A DNA stretch of 64,000 bases, taken from positions 1 through 64,000 of the forward strand of contig CAIMFH010000201.1 of NCBI GenBank assembly GCA_903840265.1, given 5' to 3'. Positions 1-8,289 of this stretch are shown here, piece after piece. Every line of letters begins with the position of its first letter. The first letter of the stretch is position 1. Below the pieces are notes generated by a model, which did not search any database, had not been told where the DNA came from, and was given only the letters and a program-made list of their open reading frames with translations. Origin of the DNA: an uncultured Schlesneria sp. GTDB taxonomy: Bacteria > Planctomycetota > Planctomycetia > Planctomycetales > Planctomycetaceae. The translations under genes were made by a program, and so were the position numbers.

Positions 1-44
1 CTAAACCGCAAGATGGCGGATTTGCCGATCTGTTCGACCAGTAC

Positions 45-824
45 GTGGGCGACATGGATCTGCCTTCAACGGAGTGGTTTACCCGGCTCAAGCTGGAACG
101 ACCGCGAAGAAATACGAAGTGTCTGGGTGAGACGACGCGGTTGCTGAAACGAGCCACGGATGTCTTCATCGCCTCAATCCTGCTTGTCACACTCGCTCCT
201 GTCATGTTGCTGGTGGCCGTCGCAGTTCGCCTGACATCGCGCGGACCGGTCATCTTCAAGCAAACTCGCGTCGGATTGAATCTGCGTTCAAAGAAAGCGG
301 ATCGACGTAGCAACATGGCAAATGCAGAGGCACCCAACGGTGTGGATCGGCGCGATCCCGATCGTGACCGCCGTCGAGATCAAGGCTATGGCAAGCCGTT
401 TACGCTCTATAAGTTCCGGACGATGAAAGTCGATGCGGAAAAACACGGCGCTCAGTTCGCTGTAAAAGGCGATCCGCGAGTGACATCCATCGGTCGCTTT
501 CTGCGGAAGACGCGACTGGATGAACTACCACAGTTGTGGAATGTCCTGCGCGGCGAGATGTCGCTGGTTGGGCCGCGTCCGGAACGTCCCGAATTCATCG
601 AAACGCTATCGTCAGAGATCCCCAACTACATCAATCGATTGGGGTTAAAGCCAGGACTGACAGGTTTGGCGCAGATCATTAACGGCTATGACAACAATAT
701 CGAGAGCTTCAGACGCAAGGTGAACCTGGATCTGATGTATCTCCAGAACTGCTGTTTCTGGAATGATTGCAAGATCCTGTTTCGCACGATTCGCGTTGTC
801 TTAACAGGCAGCGGCGCCCTTTAG
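45..824 (+). CDS. Bacterial sugar transferase (polyprenyl-phosphate glycosylphosphotransferase), possibly 5'-truncated
   Basis: Predicted to transfer a sugar-1-phosphate to undecaprenyl phosphate at the inner membrane, the first step of exopolysaccharide or O-antigen repeat synthesis. Seen: one hydrophobic helix at about residues 38-63, then the family motifs KFRTM (about 123-127), [27 protein letters not shown], and a KPGLTGLAQ motif. This is the C-terminal catalytic domain of WcaJ/WbaP-type enzymes; larger members carry extra N-terminal helices. The listed start is a GTG, but the frame stays open back to base 3 with no stop, so the true start may lie before the window. Residues about 81-116 are an Arg/Asp-rich insert between the RVG and KFRTM motifs, where relatives have a short loop. 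A strong terminator follows. Confidence 0.9.
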   Translation: MGDMDLPSTEWFTRLKLERPRRNTKCLGETTRLLKRATDVFIASILLVTLAPVMLLVAVAVRLTSRGPVIFKQTRVGLNLRSKKADRRSNMANAEAPNGVDRRDPDRDRRRDQGYGKPFTLYKFRTMKVDAEKHGAQFAVKGDPRVTSIGRFLRKTRLDELPQLWNVLRGEMSLVGPRPERPEFIETLSSEIPNYINRLGLKPGLTGLAQIINGYDNNIESFRRKVNLDLMYLQNCCFWNDCKILFRTIRVVLTGSGAL

Positions 825-846
825 AATTAAATCGAAGCGGAGAAAG

Positions 847-880
847 GCATCGGGCTGGCAATCGCCAGCCCGATGCTTTT
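847..880 (+). terminator. Rho-independent terminator
   Basis: Perfect 13-bp inverted repeat (847-859 and 864-876) with a 4-base AATC loop, followed by TTTTCTTT. It lies 23 bases after the sugar transferase stop and just before the end of the convergent serA gene, so it may stop transcription from both sides, although the T-run favours the plus strand. Confidence 0.88.
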
Positions 881-886
881 CTTTGC

Positions 887-2524
887 TTAGCGGCAGACAA
901 GCCAAGGCAATGGTTCTCCTGCACGTGGCAGCTTCACCAGTTCCACGCCAGTGACCGCAGGATTCTTTGCCACTTCGGCCAACGTCGCGGCATCGGGTTC
1001 GTTATCGAGGTTCAGCACGGCGATCGCATCGCCACCCTGCTCATTGCGCTCTCGCCCCAAGGCCATGTGGGCAATATTGACGTTTCGCTCGCCACAGACA
1101 GTACCGATATAGCCGATGACACCGGGGCGATCGATGTGCCGATAGAGCAGCAGCAGGCCATCGAGATAGGCATCGAGATGGAACTGATCGAGCCGCACCA
1201 GTCGCAAGAATTGCTTCCCAAAAATCGTCCCGGCAGCAGTGATTTCACCATTGTCGGTCACGATCGTCGCGGAGACCAATGTCGAGAAATCGCCGGTTTC
1301 GTTCGACAGCTCTTCCTTGATTTCGATGCCGCGTTCCTTGGCGAGCAAGTCGGCATTGACGATATTCACATCCTCGGCCATCGCATTCATCAACAGTCCA
1401 GATGCAAAAGCGCTGGCGATCAACTGCGTTTTCATCGAAGCGGCTTCGCCCCGGAAGTTCAACGTCGCCTTACGAACCCCGCCCCCCTTGTTGAGTTGCG
1501 CGAGCAGCAGGCCGAGTCGTCGGCCAAGATCCAGATACGGCTGAATCACAGCCATCTCGGCTGCTGAGACCGGCACCATGTTCATTGCATGGCGAACTTC
1601 GTTTCGCAATAAGAAGCCGGTAATGATTTCGACAGCTTCGATCGAGACCATTTCCTGGGCTTCTTCGGTGGAAGCACCCAGATGCGGTGTCGACAAGATC
1701 TGCGGCATTTGCGCCAACGTCCAGTCTTTCGGTGGTTCGTCAACGAAGACATCCAGCGCCGCACCGGCGACATGCCCGGACTGGATCGCGGCCTGCAACG
1801 CCACTTCGTCGATCAAACCGCCGCGAGCTCCGTTGATCAGCCGGACTCCCTTTTTCATCTTCGCGATGCGTTCGGCATTGATCAGTCCGCGAGTTTCTGC
1901 GGTCATCGGAGTATGGAGGGTCAGGAAATCGCACTTTCCGACCAGATCATCGATATCGCGATAGAGTTCGATCCCCTCGTTACGGGCTCGCTCTTCAGAC
2001 AGGAACGGATCGTAACCCAGAACCTTCATCTCAAATGCGAGGCAGCGACGGGCGACTGTCAGTCCAATCCGGCCAAGACCGATCACGGCGATGGACTTTC
2101 CGGCCAGTTGAGTTCCCGTGAAGCTCTTTTTGTCCCATTTTCCGGCCTTCATCGACGCGGCAGCCGGTGCGATGTTGCGAGCCATGGACAAAAGCAACGC
2201 CATCGCATGCTCGGCGGTCGAGGTGGTATTTCCCGCCGGAGTGTTCATCACGACGATTCCCTCGCGGGTCGCCGCAGGGAGATCGATATTATCAACGCCG
2301 ACACCAGCTCGCACGATTACCTTCAGGCGAGGCTGATCTTTCAGCACTGCCGGGGTCAGCGTCGTGGCACTGCGGATGATGATTCCATCCGCCTCTTTCA
2401 GGTATTCGCGAACCTGTTCCGGGGTGTGCTTTCCGCTGCGGACATCGACCTCAATGCCAGGGATGTCTTGCAACATGGCAAGTGCGGATTTGGACAAATC
2501 ATCAGTAATAAGGACTCGGTACAT
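887..2524 (-). CDS. serA: D-3-phosphoglycerate dehydrogenase
   Basis: First step of serine synthesis: oxidises 3-phosphoglycerate to 3-phosphohydroxypyruvate with NAD, in the cytoplasm. The 545-residue protein is the long form. Seen: NAD-binding GLGRIG at 149-154, catalytic Arg234 (NGARGG), Glu263 (DVFVDEPP) and His281 (TPHLGAS), then an intervening ASB domain and a C-terminal ACT domain from about residue 465, which in the family senses serine. I chose the ATG at 2524 because the protein family begins at MYRVLITDD; the frame stays open 46 codons further upstream, but that stretch does not resemble the family. No clear ribosome binding site is visible. It is divergent from ispH. Confidence 0.97.
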   Translation of the reverse strand: MYRVLITDDLSKSALAMLQDIPGIEVDVRSGKHTPEQVREYLKEADGIIIRSATTLTPAVLKDQPRLKVIVRAGVGVDNIDLPAATREGIVVMNTPAGNTTSTAEHAMALLLSMARNIAPAAASMKAGKWDKKSFTGTQLAGKSIAVIGLGRIGLTVARRCLAFEMKVLGYDPFLSEERARNEGIELYRDIDDLVGKCDFLTLHTPMTAETRGLINAERIAKMKKGVRLINGARGGLIDEVALQAAIQSGHVAGAALDVFVDEPPKDWTLAQMPQILSTPHLGASTEEAQEMVSIEAVEIITGFLLRNEVRHAMNMVPVSAAEMAVIQPYLDLGRRLGLLLAQLNKGGGVRKATLNFRGEAASMKTQLIASAFASGLLMNAMAEDVNIVNADLLAKERGIEIKEELSNETGDFSTLVSATIVTDNGEITAAGTIFGKQFLRLVRLDQFHLDAYLDGLLLLYRHIDRPGVIGYIGTVCGERNVNIAHMALGRERNEQGGDAIAVLNLDNEPDAATLAEVAKNPAVTGVELVKLPRAGEPLPWLVCR

Positions 2525-2843
2525 AATAAATCGACTGATTGATGCCTGGAGGGTATTGAAACAGGCAGCGCACCGCTGCCGCGACCTCGAAGTGCCAGCA
2601 ATTGGCGGGTCACCTTTGGCCAAGAGCATACGCGGCAGAACGGGATGGGCCAAGTGTGACACGGGATTCCGAAGACCGGTGCATCAATGTTGGCCGTTTC
2701 GTAATTCAGGGACGGAACTGCGATTGATCTTGAGAAGTGGGGGAACTTCCAAAATGGTTTCCGCGTAGGATTCGGCGTGCCAGCAACTTCTGCTAGAATC
2801 CATTGGCGGAAAAACGACAACCGAGAATGGAGTTCTGATTCGA
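2525..2843. other. Divergent intergenic region serA/ispH
   Basis: 319 bases between two divergent housekeeping genes. Apart from a candidate ispH promoter near its right end, I see no gene, hairpin or repeat in it. Confidence 0.6.
2771..2799 (+). promoter_or_regulatory. Candidate ispH promoter with extended -10
   Basis: TGCTAGAAT (2791-2799) matches an extended -10 element (TGnTAnAAT). A poor -35 (TTCGGC, 2771-2776) lies 17 bases upstream. The position, 45 bases before the ispH start, is suitable. Planctomycete promoters are poorly defined, so this remains a guess from the sigma-70 consensus. Confidence 0.4.
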
Positions 2844-3785
2844 ATGAAGATCATCCTGGCGAATCCACGGGGATTCTGTGCTGGCGTCAACATGGCGATT
2901 GAATGCCTGGATAAAGCCATTTCGATGTTCGGATCGAACATTTATGTCTATCACGAAATCGTCCACAACAAGTATGTGGTCGAACGCTTTACGCAGCAGG
3001 GCGTCAAGTTTGTCAACGAGATTGCCGAGGTTCCCCTCGGCTCGATTCTGTTGTACTCAGCCCATGGAGTTTCACCGGAGATTCGCGAGCAGTCCCGCAA
3101 GCGAGATCTGCGGACGATTGATGCCACGTGTCCGCTGGTGACAAAAGTACATTTGGAAGCCGTTCGCTACGCTCGCGATGGCTATCACATCATCCTGATC
3201 GGCCATGAAGGGCATGATGAGGTCATTGGTACGATGGGTGAGGCTCCGGCCAGCATCACGTTGGTCGAAACCCCCGAAGAAGTCGCCAATCTCCAGTTCC
3301 CCGACGATGCCAAGATCGCATATTTGACTCAAACAACTTTGAGCGTCGACGAAGCGGGTCGCGTGATCGCGGCCCTCCGAAATCGCTATCCGAAGATTGA
3401 TAGTCCTCCGAAAGAAGACATTTGCTACGCGACGACCAACCGACAAGACGCAGTCAAGCAACTGGCAAAAGACGCTGATGTCGTGCTGGTGCTTGGCAGT
3501 CAAAACAGCTCCAACAGCCGACGACTCAAAGAAATTGGAGCCTCGTTCGAGAAGAAAGCCTTCTTGATCGATGGAGCCAGCGAACTGCGTCACGAGTGGT
3601 TTGAAGGTGTGAACTGTGTTCTCGTGACGGCTGGGGCGAGTGCCCCCGATGTTGTCGTCCAGGATTGCATTGACTGGCTGGTCCGCGAATACGGAGCGAC
3701 TTTAGAAGAAGTCACAACCCGAGAGGAACACGTGTCGTTTCCGCTGCCGAAAGAGTTGCGCATCCTGCAGTCAGCAGGGCGTTAG
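2844..3785 (+). CDS. ispH: 4-hydroxy-3-methylbut-2-enyl diphosphate reductase
   Basis: Last step of the MEP isoprenoid pathway: reductive conversion of HMBPP to IPP and DMAPP by an iron-sulfur enzyme in the cytoplasm. All three cluster cysteines are present, Cys12 (GFCAGV), Cys96 (DATCPLV) and Cys194 (ICYATTN), as are the substrate residues His41, His74, His124 and Glu126. Length 313 is normal. The start is supported by GGAG about 14 bases upstream. dxr, another enzyme of the same pathway, lies at 37.6-38.8 kb, so this organism uses the MEP route. murA follows after 207 bases. Confidence 0.98.
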   Translation: MKIILANPRGFCAGVNMAIECLDKAISMFGSNIYVYHEIVHNKYVVERFTQQGVKFVNEIAEVPLGSILLYSAHGVSPEIREQSRKRDLRTIDATCPLVTKVHLEAVRYARDGYHIILIGHEGHDEVIGTMGEAPASITLVETPEEVANLQFPDDAKIAYLTQTTLSVDEAGRVIAALRNRYPKIDSPPKEDICYATTNRQDAVKQLAKDADVVLVLGSQNSSNSRRLKEIGASFEKKAFLIDGASELRHEWFEGVNCVLVTAGASAPDVVVQDCIDWLVREYGATLEEVTTREEHVSFPLPKELRILQSAGR

Positions 3786-3992
3786 CGTCCGAGGAAGGCA
3801 ACTTGGGGAAGTTCAGCCGCGACGACCAACTCACAGCGGGAAATGATTCTCGCCTTGCCGGGTTTTGAATCCGGTGGTTCAATACGGAACGATTTAGAAA
3901 CGTTTGTGCGATTCTGAAGATCGGAATCGCATCCGATGCTCGTCGTTGCACTACGACGGAATCGTGTCGGGTGAATATCAAGGAGTCCATGG

Positions 3993-5411
3993 ATGGACAT
4001 GCTGGTGGTACGTGGTGGTCATTCACTTCGTGGAGCGGTGACGATCGGCGGAGCCAAGAATGCCGCCCTGCCAATCATGGCCGCGTCTCTTGTCGCTGAG
4101 GGAACGACCGTCCTGCATGGCATTCCCGATCTGGTCGACGTGACGACCTTGTCGCACGTCCTCCGCTCGCTGGGGGCTCGAGTTACTCGGCGGATCGATG
4201 GCGCTATTGAAATCACTGTCGAAGATCAGCAGCCATGCCTGGCGGACTATGAACTTGTCCGCCGAATGCGGGCGAGTGTCTGCGTGCTGGGTCCGCTACT
4301 GGCTCGTCGTAAGCGTGCGTGCGTCTCGCTACCCGGGGGCTGCAACATCGGGCACCGACCGATCGACCTACATCTGAAGGGCCTACGAGCTCTGGGGGCA
4401 GAGATCACGATCGAACGCGGATACGTCTTTGCGCGCGCCGACAGATTGCGCGGCACCGACATCTATCTGGGGGGCTCGTTTGGAAGCACGGTCACCGGCA
4501 CTTGCAACGTAATGTCAGCCGCAGTTCTGGCTGAAGGAGTCACCCGCATTTCGGCGGCAGCCTGTGAGCCTGAAGTTGTTGATCTCGGAAAAATGCTGAA
4601 TGCGATGGGAGCCCGAATCGAAGGCTTAGGAACGCCTCTGCTGCGGATCGAAGGAGTTAAGCATCTTGATGCGGTGGAACACACAGTGATTCCAGATCGC
4701 ATCGAAGCAGCCACGATCATGATCGCTGCGGCGATGACGAAGGGGGAACTCACACTCCACAACGTCAGCGCAGACCACTTGGCTGCCGTGACGGATGTCG
4801 TGCGTTCAACGGGTGCCGTGGTCGAATTCAGTGACTCGCAGGCGATCGTTCGTGCGACCAAAGCACCGCGGCCCGTCGATGTGACCGCTTTGCCATATCC
4901 CGGAATTCCCACCGACGTTCAAGCTCAATTGACCGCGTTACTCGCGCTGGCCGATGGGATCAGCATCGTGACCGACAAAGTGTTTCCCGATCGGTTTATG
5001 CACATCCCCGAATTGATGCGACTGGGAGCAAATATCCGGCGCGAAGGGGCCAGCGCAATCATCAGTGGTACCAATCGACTCAGCGGAACTTGCGTGATGG
5101 CATCGGATCTGCGAGCGAGTGCAGCTCTGCTGCTTGCTGCAATGGCCGCCGACGGTGAGTCGATTATTCGTCGCGTCTATCATCTGGACCGTGGCTACGA
5201 GCGACTCGAACGAAAGCTCAACGCTGTCGGTGCCGAAATTCTGCGTGTTGTCGATGATCCCGCCAACATGCCGGGCAGCCTTCAGCTTTCGATGGACGAT
5301 CAATCGACGCCGTCGATTGATTCCAGCGATACGCCTCCCCCACCAAAATTCTTAAGGCATCACGAGTTCGGCAAGGCCAGTGAAAAGCGAGAAGCCAATT
5401 CGCGTCCCTAA
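3993..5411 (+). CDS. murA: UDP-N-acetylglucosamine 1-carboxyvinyltransferase
   Basis: First committed step of peptidoglycan synthesis: adds enolpyruvate from PEP to UDP-GlcNAc. Seen: GAKNAALP with Lys22 and Asn23, and the catalytic loop [10 protein letters not shown] with Cys116, the residue attacked by fosfomycin in this family. The AGGAG box at 3981-3985 is 7 bases from the chosen ATG; another ATG at 3989 is out of frame. The protein is 472 residues, about 50 longer than usual: a polar, Pro/Ser-rich tail from about residue 425 (including TPPPPK) extends past the normal end and has no recognisable domain. Retention of the catalytic Cys and Lys indicates an active enzyme. Confidence 0.97.
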   Translation: MDMLVVRGGHSLRGAVTIGGAKNAALPIMAASLVAEGTTVLHGIPDLVDVTTLSHVLRSLGARVTRRIDGAIEITVEDQQPCLADYELVRRMRASVCVLGPLLARRKRACVSLPGGCNIGHRPIDLHLKGLRALGAEITIERGYVFARADRLRGTDIYLGGSFGSTVTGTCNVMSAAVLAEGVTRISAAACEPEVVDLGKMLNAMGARIEGLGTPLLRIEGVKHLDAVEHTVIPDRIEAATIMIAAAMTKGELTLHNVSADHLAAVTDVVRSTGAVVEFSDSQAIVRATKAPRPVDVTALPYPGIPTDVQAQLTALLALADGISIVTDKVFPDRFMHIPELMRLGANIRREGASAIISGTNRLSGTCVMASDLRASAALLLAAMAADGESIIRRVYHLDRGYERLERKLNAVGAEILRVVDDPANMPGSLQLSMDDQSTPSIDSSDTPPPPKFLRHHEFGKASEKREANSRP

Positions 5412-5594
5412 GTGAAGCGAGCGTGCGGCAATATATGCGTTCGTTCTCGAATGTTTTGGGTTGGCTTCGTTCCGACATGTAGGCGCGACATACGTCCGTA
5501 GACGTGCTGATCATTCGGACCGTGGTTCTGAGTGGCAGATCGATCGACAACGGCCTAGCTCCGCTGCGGCATTCCGTGCGATGGAAAAATAAAC

Positions 5595-5635
5595 GGCCGC
5601 CTTACGTCCTCCACATTTGAGAACGCAAGGCGGCC
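5595..5635 (-). terminator. Probable terminator of the Kelch gene
   Basis: Perfect 9-bp repeat GGCCGCCTT (5595-5603) and AAGGCGGCC (5627-5635) with a 23-base loop. Read on the minus strand it is followed by GTTTATTTTT. It lies 27 bases beyond the stop of the minus-strand gene ending at 5662. The long loop makes it less typical. Confidence 0.6.
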
Positions 5636-5661
5636 AGATTTGATCAATGGAATCGCCAATT

Positions 5662-7605
5662 TCAGGGCACGTTGACAGTGGTCTGTTTGATGATCGAATT
5701 TCCCGTGTAGGTTACCACATCGGTTCCAGTCCCTCCGTCGACCGACAGGAGCGTGTAAATCGAATTGTACAGAAATGTCGCTGTATCATTTCCGTCGCCC
5801 AGTTTCAGATTAATTGTGGCGGCAAACAGCGAATTGAGGGTGATTACATCATCACCAGCTCCCATGTCCGCATTCACATTAATGCGTGCGGTCCCGACGT
5901 TAAAGACCGCAGAGGACGATCCGTTAATTGTTGTGTAGGCATCGCTGGGTGTAATCGTTACCGTTGCCCCCGTAAACACACCCGACACCTTGGTTTGCTT
6001 GTAAGTCAACGTGATGTTGCTGGGGTCAGCATCACCCGTCACAGTTAGGGTTCCACTTGCAAATGAAGCCGTGACATTCGCAGGCTGGATCAGCACTGGT
6101 ACGCTTGCTGAAGAGATCCCGTTGGCGATGACACTGACATCGTAAGTACCCGGTGCCAGCCCAGCAGGGGTATCGAAATTGACGGTTTGTAGAGACGTGT
6201 CGCCAGGTTTGCTGATGCCTGGTGTCCAGTTCGTCGTTTTAGCGTAGCTAACGACACCACTGCGAACTAATTTCACGATTGGATAGTTGGTCGACATTTC
6301 GGCATCGTCGCCGTACGACGCACCTTCCGAGATACCAGTCAGTCGGGCTCCCGTCAGTCGGAATGTGTGTGTTCCGGTTTTTGTCACGGTCGAAATTGTT
6401 GGCTTCCAAGTTGCTTGTGGAGTGCCTGAAGGCATGAACTCCCAAAGCGTGCTGGATCCAGTCGTCATCAGCATCGCGCCATTCGGCAGCACCAGCATCC
6501 GACAGGTGTATGCGGACCCGTTCGCGAGTTCATTTCTGAGCTGCGCGGGCAAGGTGGCGGTAATGTCCGTCAAAGTGTTTGTCGTGTAGTCATAGTCGAA
6601 TAGCAATGTCGGAGAATTGAAGAGATAGGAATCGGCCAGGAACAGAAAATGTCCGTCAGGGAGCATCGCGCCTGGGGCATCATCCGCACCCATTCCTGCG
6701 GGAAGTGTAGGGCCTGCGGCCCAAGTGCCAGGTTGAGTACTATTCGCGGGTGGCGTGTAGATCGCGGTGTTCTCGTTGGCCCCAATCTGGATGACCTTGC
6801 CGTTCGGCAACATCGCGCCAGGGCCAAGCTCGAAGCCCTGTGTTGCGGTCGACAGAATTACCGGAACGTTGCCTGCATCCAGCCATTGATCTGAAAAGTA
6901 GTCGTACTTCTGTGCATGCCCCTGGTTCAAAGTGACGCTGCTGAAAACGTCGTAAGACAGGACCTGATAGCCGGGCAACATGATCCACGTTTCTTCGTCA
7001 CTTTGATCATTTCGCAGTTTCGTCGCACCGTTGAACCAGAAATCGTACTGTGGGTAGTACACGAACGTCTGGGCGCTGGAGAGGTGTCCTGCCATGATGG
7101 TTCCGTCCGGAAGTAAGACCGTCGGATCGTCGCCAAACTGGGCCATTGGAAATTTCGCAATGGCAGTCCACTTGTTCGTCACAGGATTATAGATCTCACC
7201 TGTGTTCGAAAAGTTCTGATTGAGAAAGGGGCCGCTGTATTCTCCCCCGAGCACAAAAACTCGTCCATCAGGAAGTACGTTAGAGCCAAAGTAAAGCCGT
7301 GGCGTGGACATCCTGGCCAAGGTGGTCCATGTGCCATTGACGTAGCTCCCCGTCGAGTCAGGTGCCAATTTAGTCCACGTCTGGTTGTCGTTCCCGGACT
7401 CGACCATAACGGTACCGTCCGTCAGCAACATCATGATCCCATTAGCGAACTGCGGATTTGTTCGCGTCACTCTTGTCCAAGTTCCTGCGGCCGCGACTCC
7501 TTCCATCACCGCGAACAATGACATCAATCCAAGAAGCGTCCTTGCGGCTGCTGAGTGCCTGACATTCCTGATGCGGCAGCGGAATAGCGACACAGACAAA
7601 TACAT
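5662..7605 (-). CDS. Exported Kelch-repeat / galactose-oxidase-like beta-propeller protein
   Basis: A 647-residue exported protein. Seen: basic N-terminus and hydrophobic stretch (LLGLMSLFAVMEG) ending in AAAG, a likely signal peptide; then repeated Kelch-like units, each with a phrase such as LLPDGTIM, VLPDGRVFVLGG, MLPNGKVI or MLPDGHFLFL, forming a seven-bladed-propeller-like region over about 45-420; then an Ig/E-set-like domain as in galactose-oxidase relatives; and a Gly/Asp-rich C-terminus (GAGDD, GDGND, GGTGTD) similar to calcium-binding haemolysin-type repeats. I did not find convincing copper ligands, so oxidase activity is not claimed. The start at 7605 was chosen because the signal peptide begins there and AGGA lies upstream; the open frame extends 33 codons further. 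No partner gene is adjacent. Confidence 0.8.
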   Translation of the reverse strand: MYLSVSLFRCRIRNVRHSAAARTLLGLMSLFAVMEGVAAAGTWTRVTRTNPQFANGIMMLLTDGTVMVESGNDNQTWTKLAPDSTGSYVNGTWTTLARMSTPRLYFGSNVLPDGRVFVLGGEYSGPFLNQNFSNTGEIYNPVTNKWTAIAKFPMAQFGDDPTVLLPDGTIMAGHLSSAQTFVYYPQYDFWFNGATKLRNDQSDEETWIMLPGYQVLSYDVFSSVTLNQGHAQKYDYFSDQWLDAGNVPVILSTATQGFELGPGAMLPNGKVIQIGANENTAIYTPPANSTQPGTWAAGPTLPAGMGADDAPGAMLPDGHFLFLADSYLFNSPTLLFDYDYTTNTLTDITATLPAQLRNELANGSAYTCRMLVLPNGAMLMTTGSSTLWEFMPSGTPQATWKPTISTVTKTGTHTFRLTGARLTGISEGASYGDDAEMSTNYPIVKLVRSGVVSYAKTTNWTPGISKPGDTSLQTVNFDTPAGLAPGTYDVSVIANGISSASVPVLIQPANVTASFASGTLTVTGDADPSNITLTYKQTKVSGVFTGATVTITPSDAYTTINGSSSAVFNVGTARINVNADMGAGDDVITLNSLFAATINLKLGDGNDTATFLYNSIYTLLSVDGGTGTDVVTYTGNSIIKQTTVNVP

Positions 7606-8289
7606 AGGTGTGGTCCTGGATTTCTGGACGGGCGAAAAACAAACGGTATATTTCGGAAACAATGTCACCAGCGGTGAATCGGATTGCAAGCGGAAACCGC
7701 CCAACTAGGCTTGAAATACTGATTTGGACGATGAACTTCAGAATCGCTTTTCATGATTTCGGCGCTGATCGGCGCGGAGCTCTATCTGCACTCGGAAAAA
7801 GTGATAGTCGCAGCAGAGACTCGGTGTCGTGCTATGCTTAGGCAAACGCTGCCTGTTCCGCAGGCCCAAAGGATCGATTCGATTCTGCTGAATGCCCGAT
7901 CTCAGGGCTGGACTTGGACATAATGCGGGCGCACCGTTCTGGATAACCGGTCAAAATCACCTCCTTGTGGCAGTCGATATAGAAGTTAACTCTTCGCTAG
8001 ATCCACCTTATCGATCGCTTCAGCCCCAGTCTGTCCCTTCAAGCATCGCGAGGAATCGGGCGGGGCATTATTGCGGTTGCCGCCTTCCCGATCAAAGTCG
8101 ACAGCGGGATGGGTTGGCATCGAACGCGGCTGTGCTTAAGGAATCCTCGGCCTCGAATCATGATGAAGTTTGCCTCCGCAATTGTTGTATGATCAAGATG
8201 CACCAAGCAGGCCCCGGCAAAATTCAAGACTGCCCGGAATAGGCTTGGGGAAGGATCTGACGGCGGCGGAAGGTGAGGGAGGCGGACCG
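7606..8289. other. Intergenic region without recognisable gene
   Basis: 684 bases between divergent exported-protein genes. Short open frames (for example 7892-8242 plus) have no family resemblance or ribosome binding site. Promoters for both flanking genes must lie here, but I cannot place them. Confidence 0.5.

Noticed and set aside
1682-2542. 286-codon open frame antisense to serA
   Set aside because: Shadow of the conserved serA sequence; no recognisable motif.
7892-8242. 116-codon plus-strand frame before the DUF1592-type gene
   Set aside because: Cys/Arg-rich low-plausibility translation, no ribosome binding site, and overlap with the leader of the next gene.
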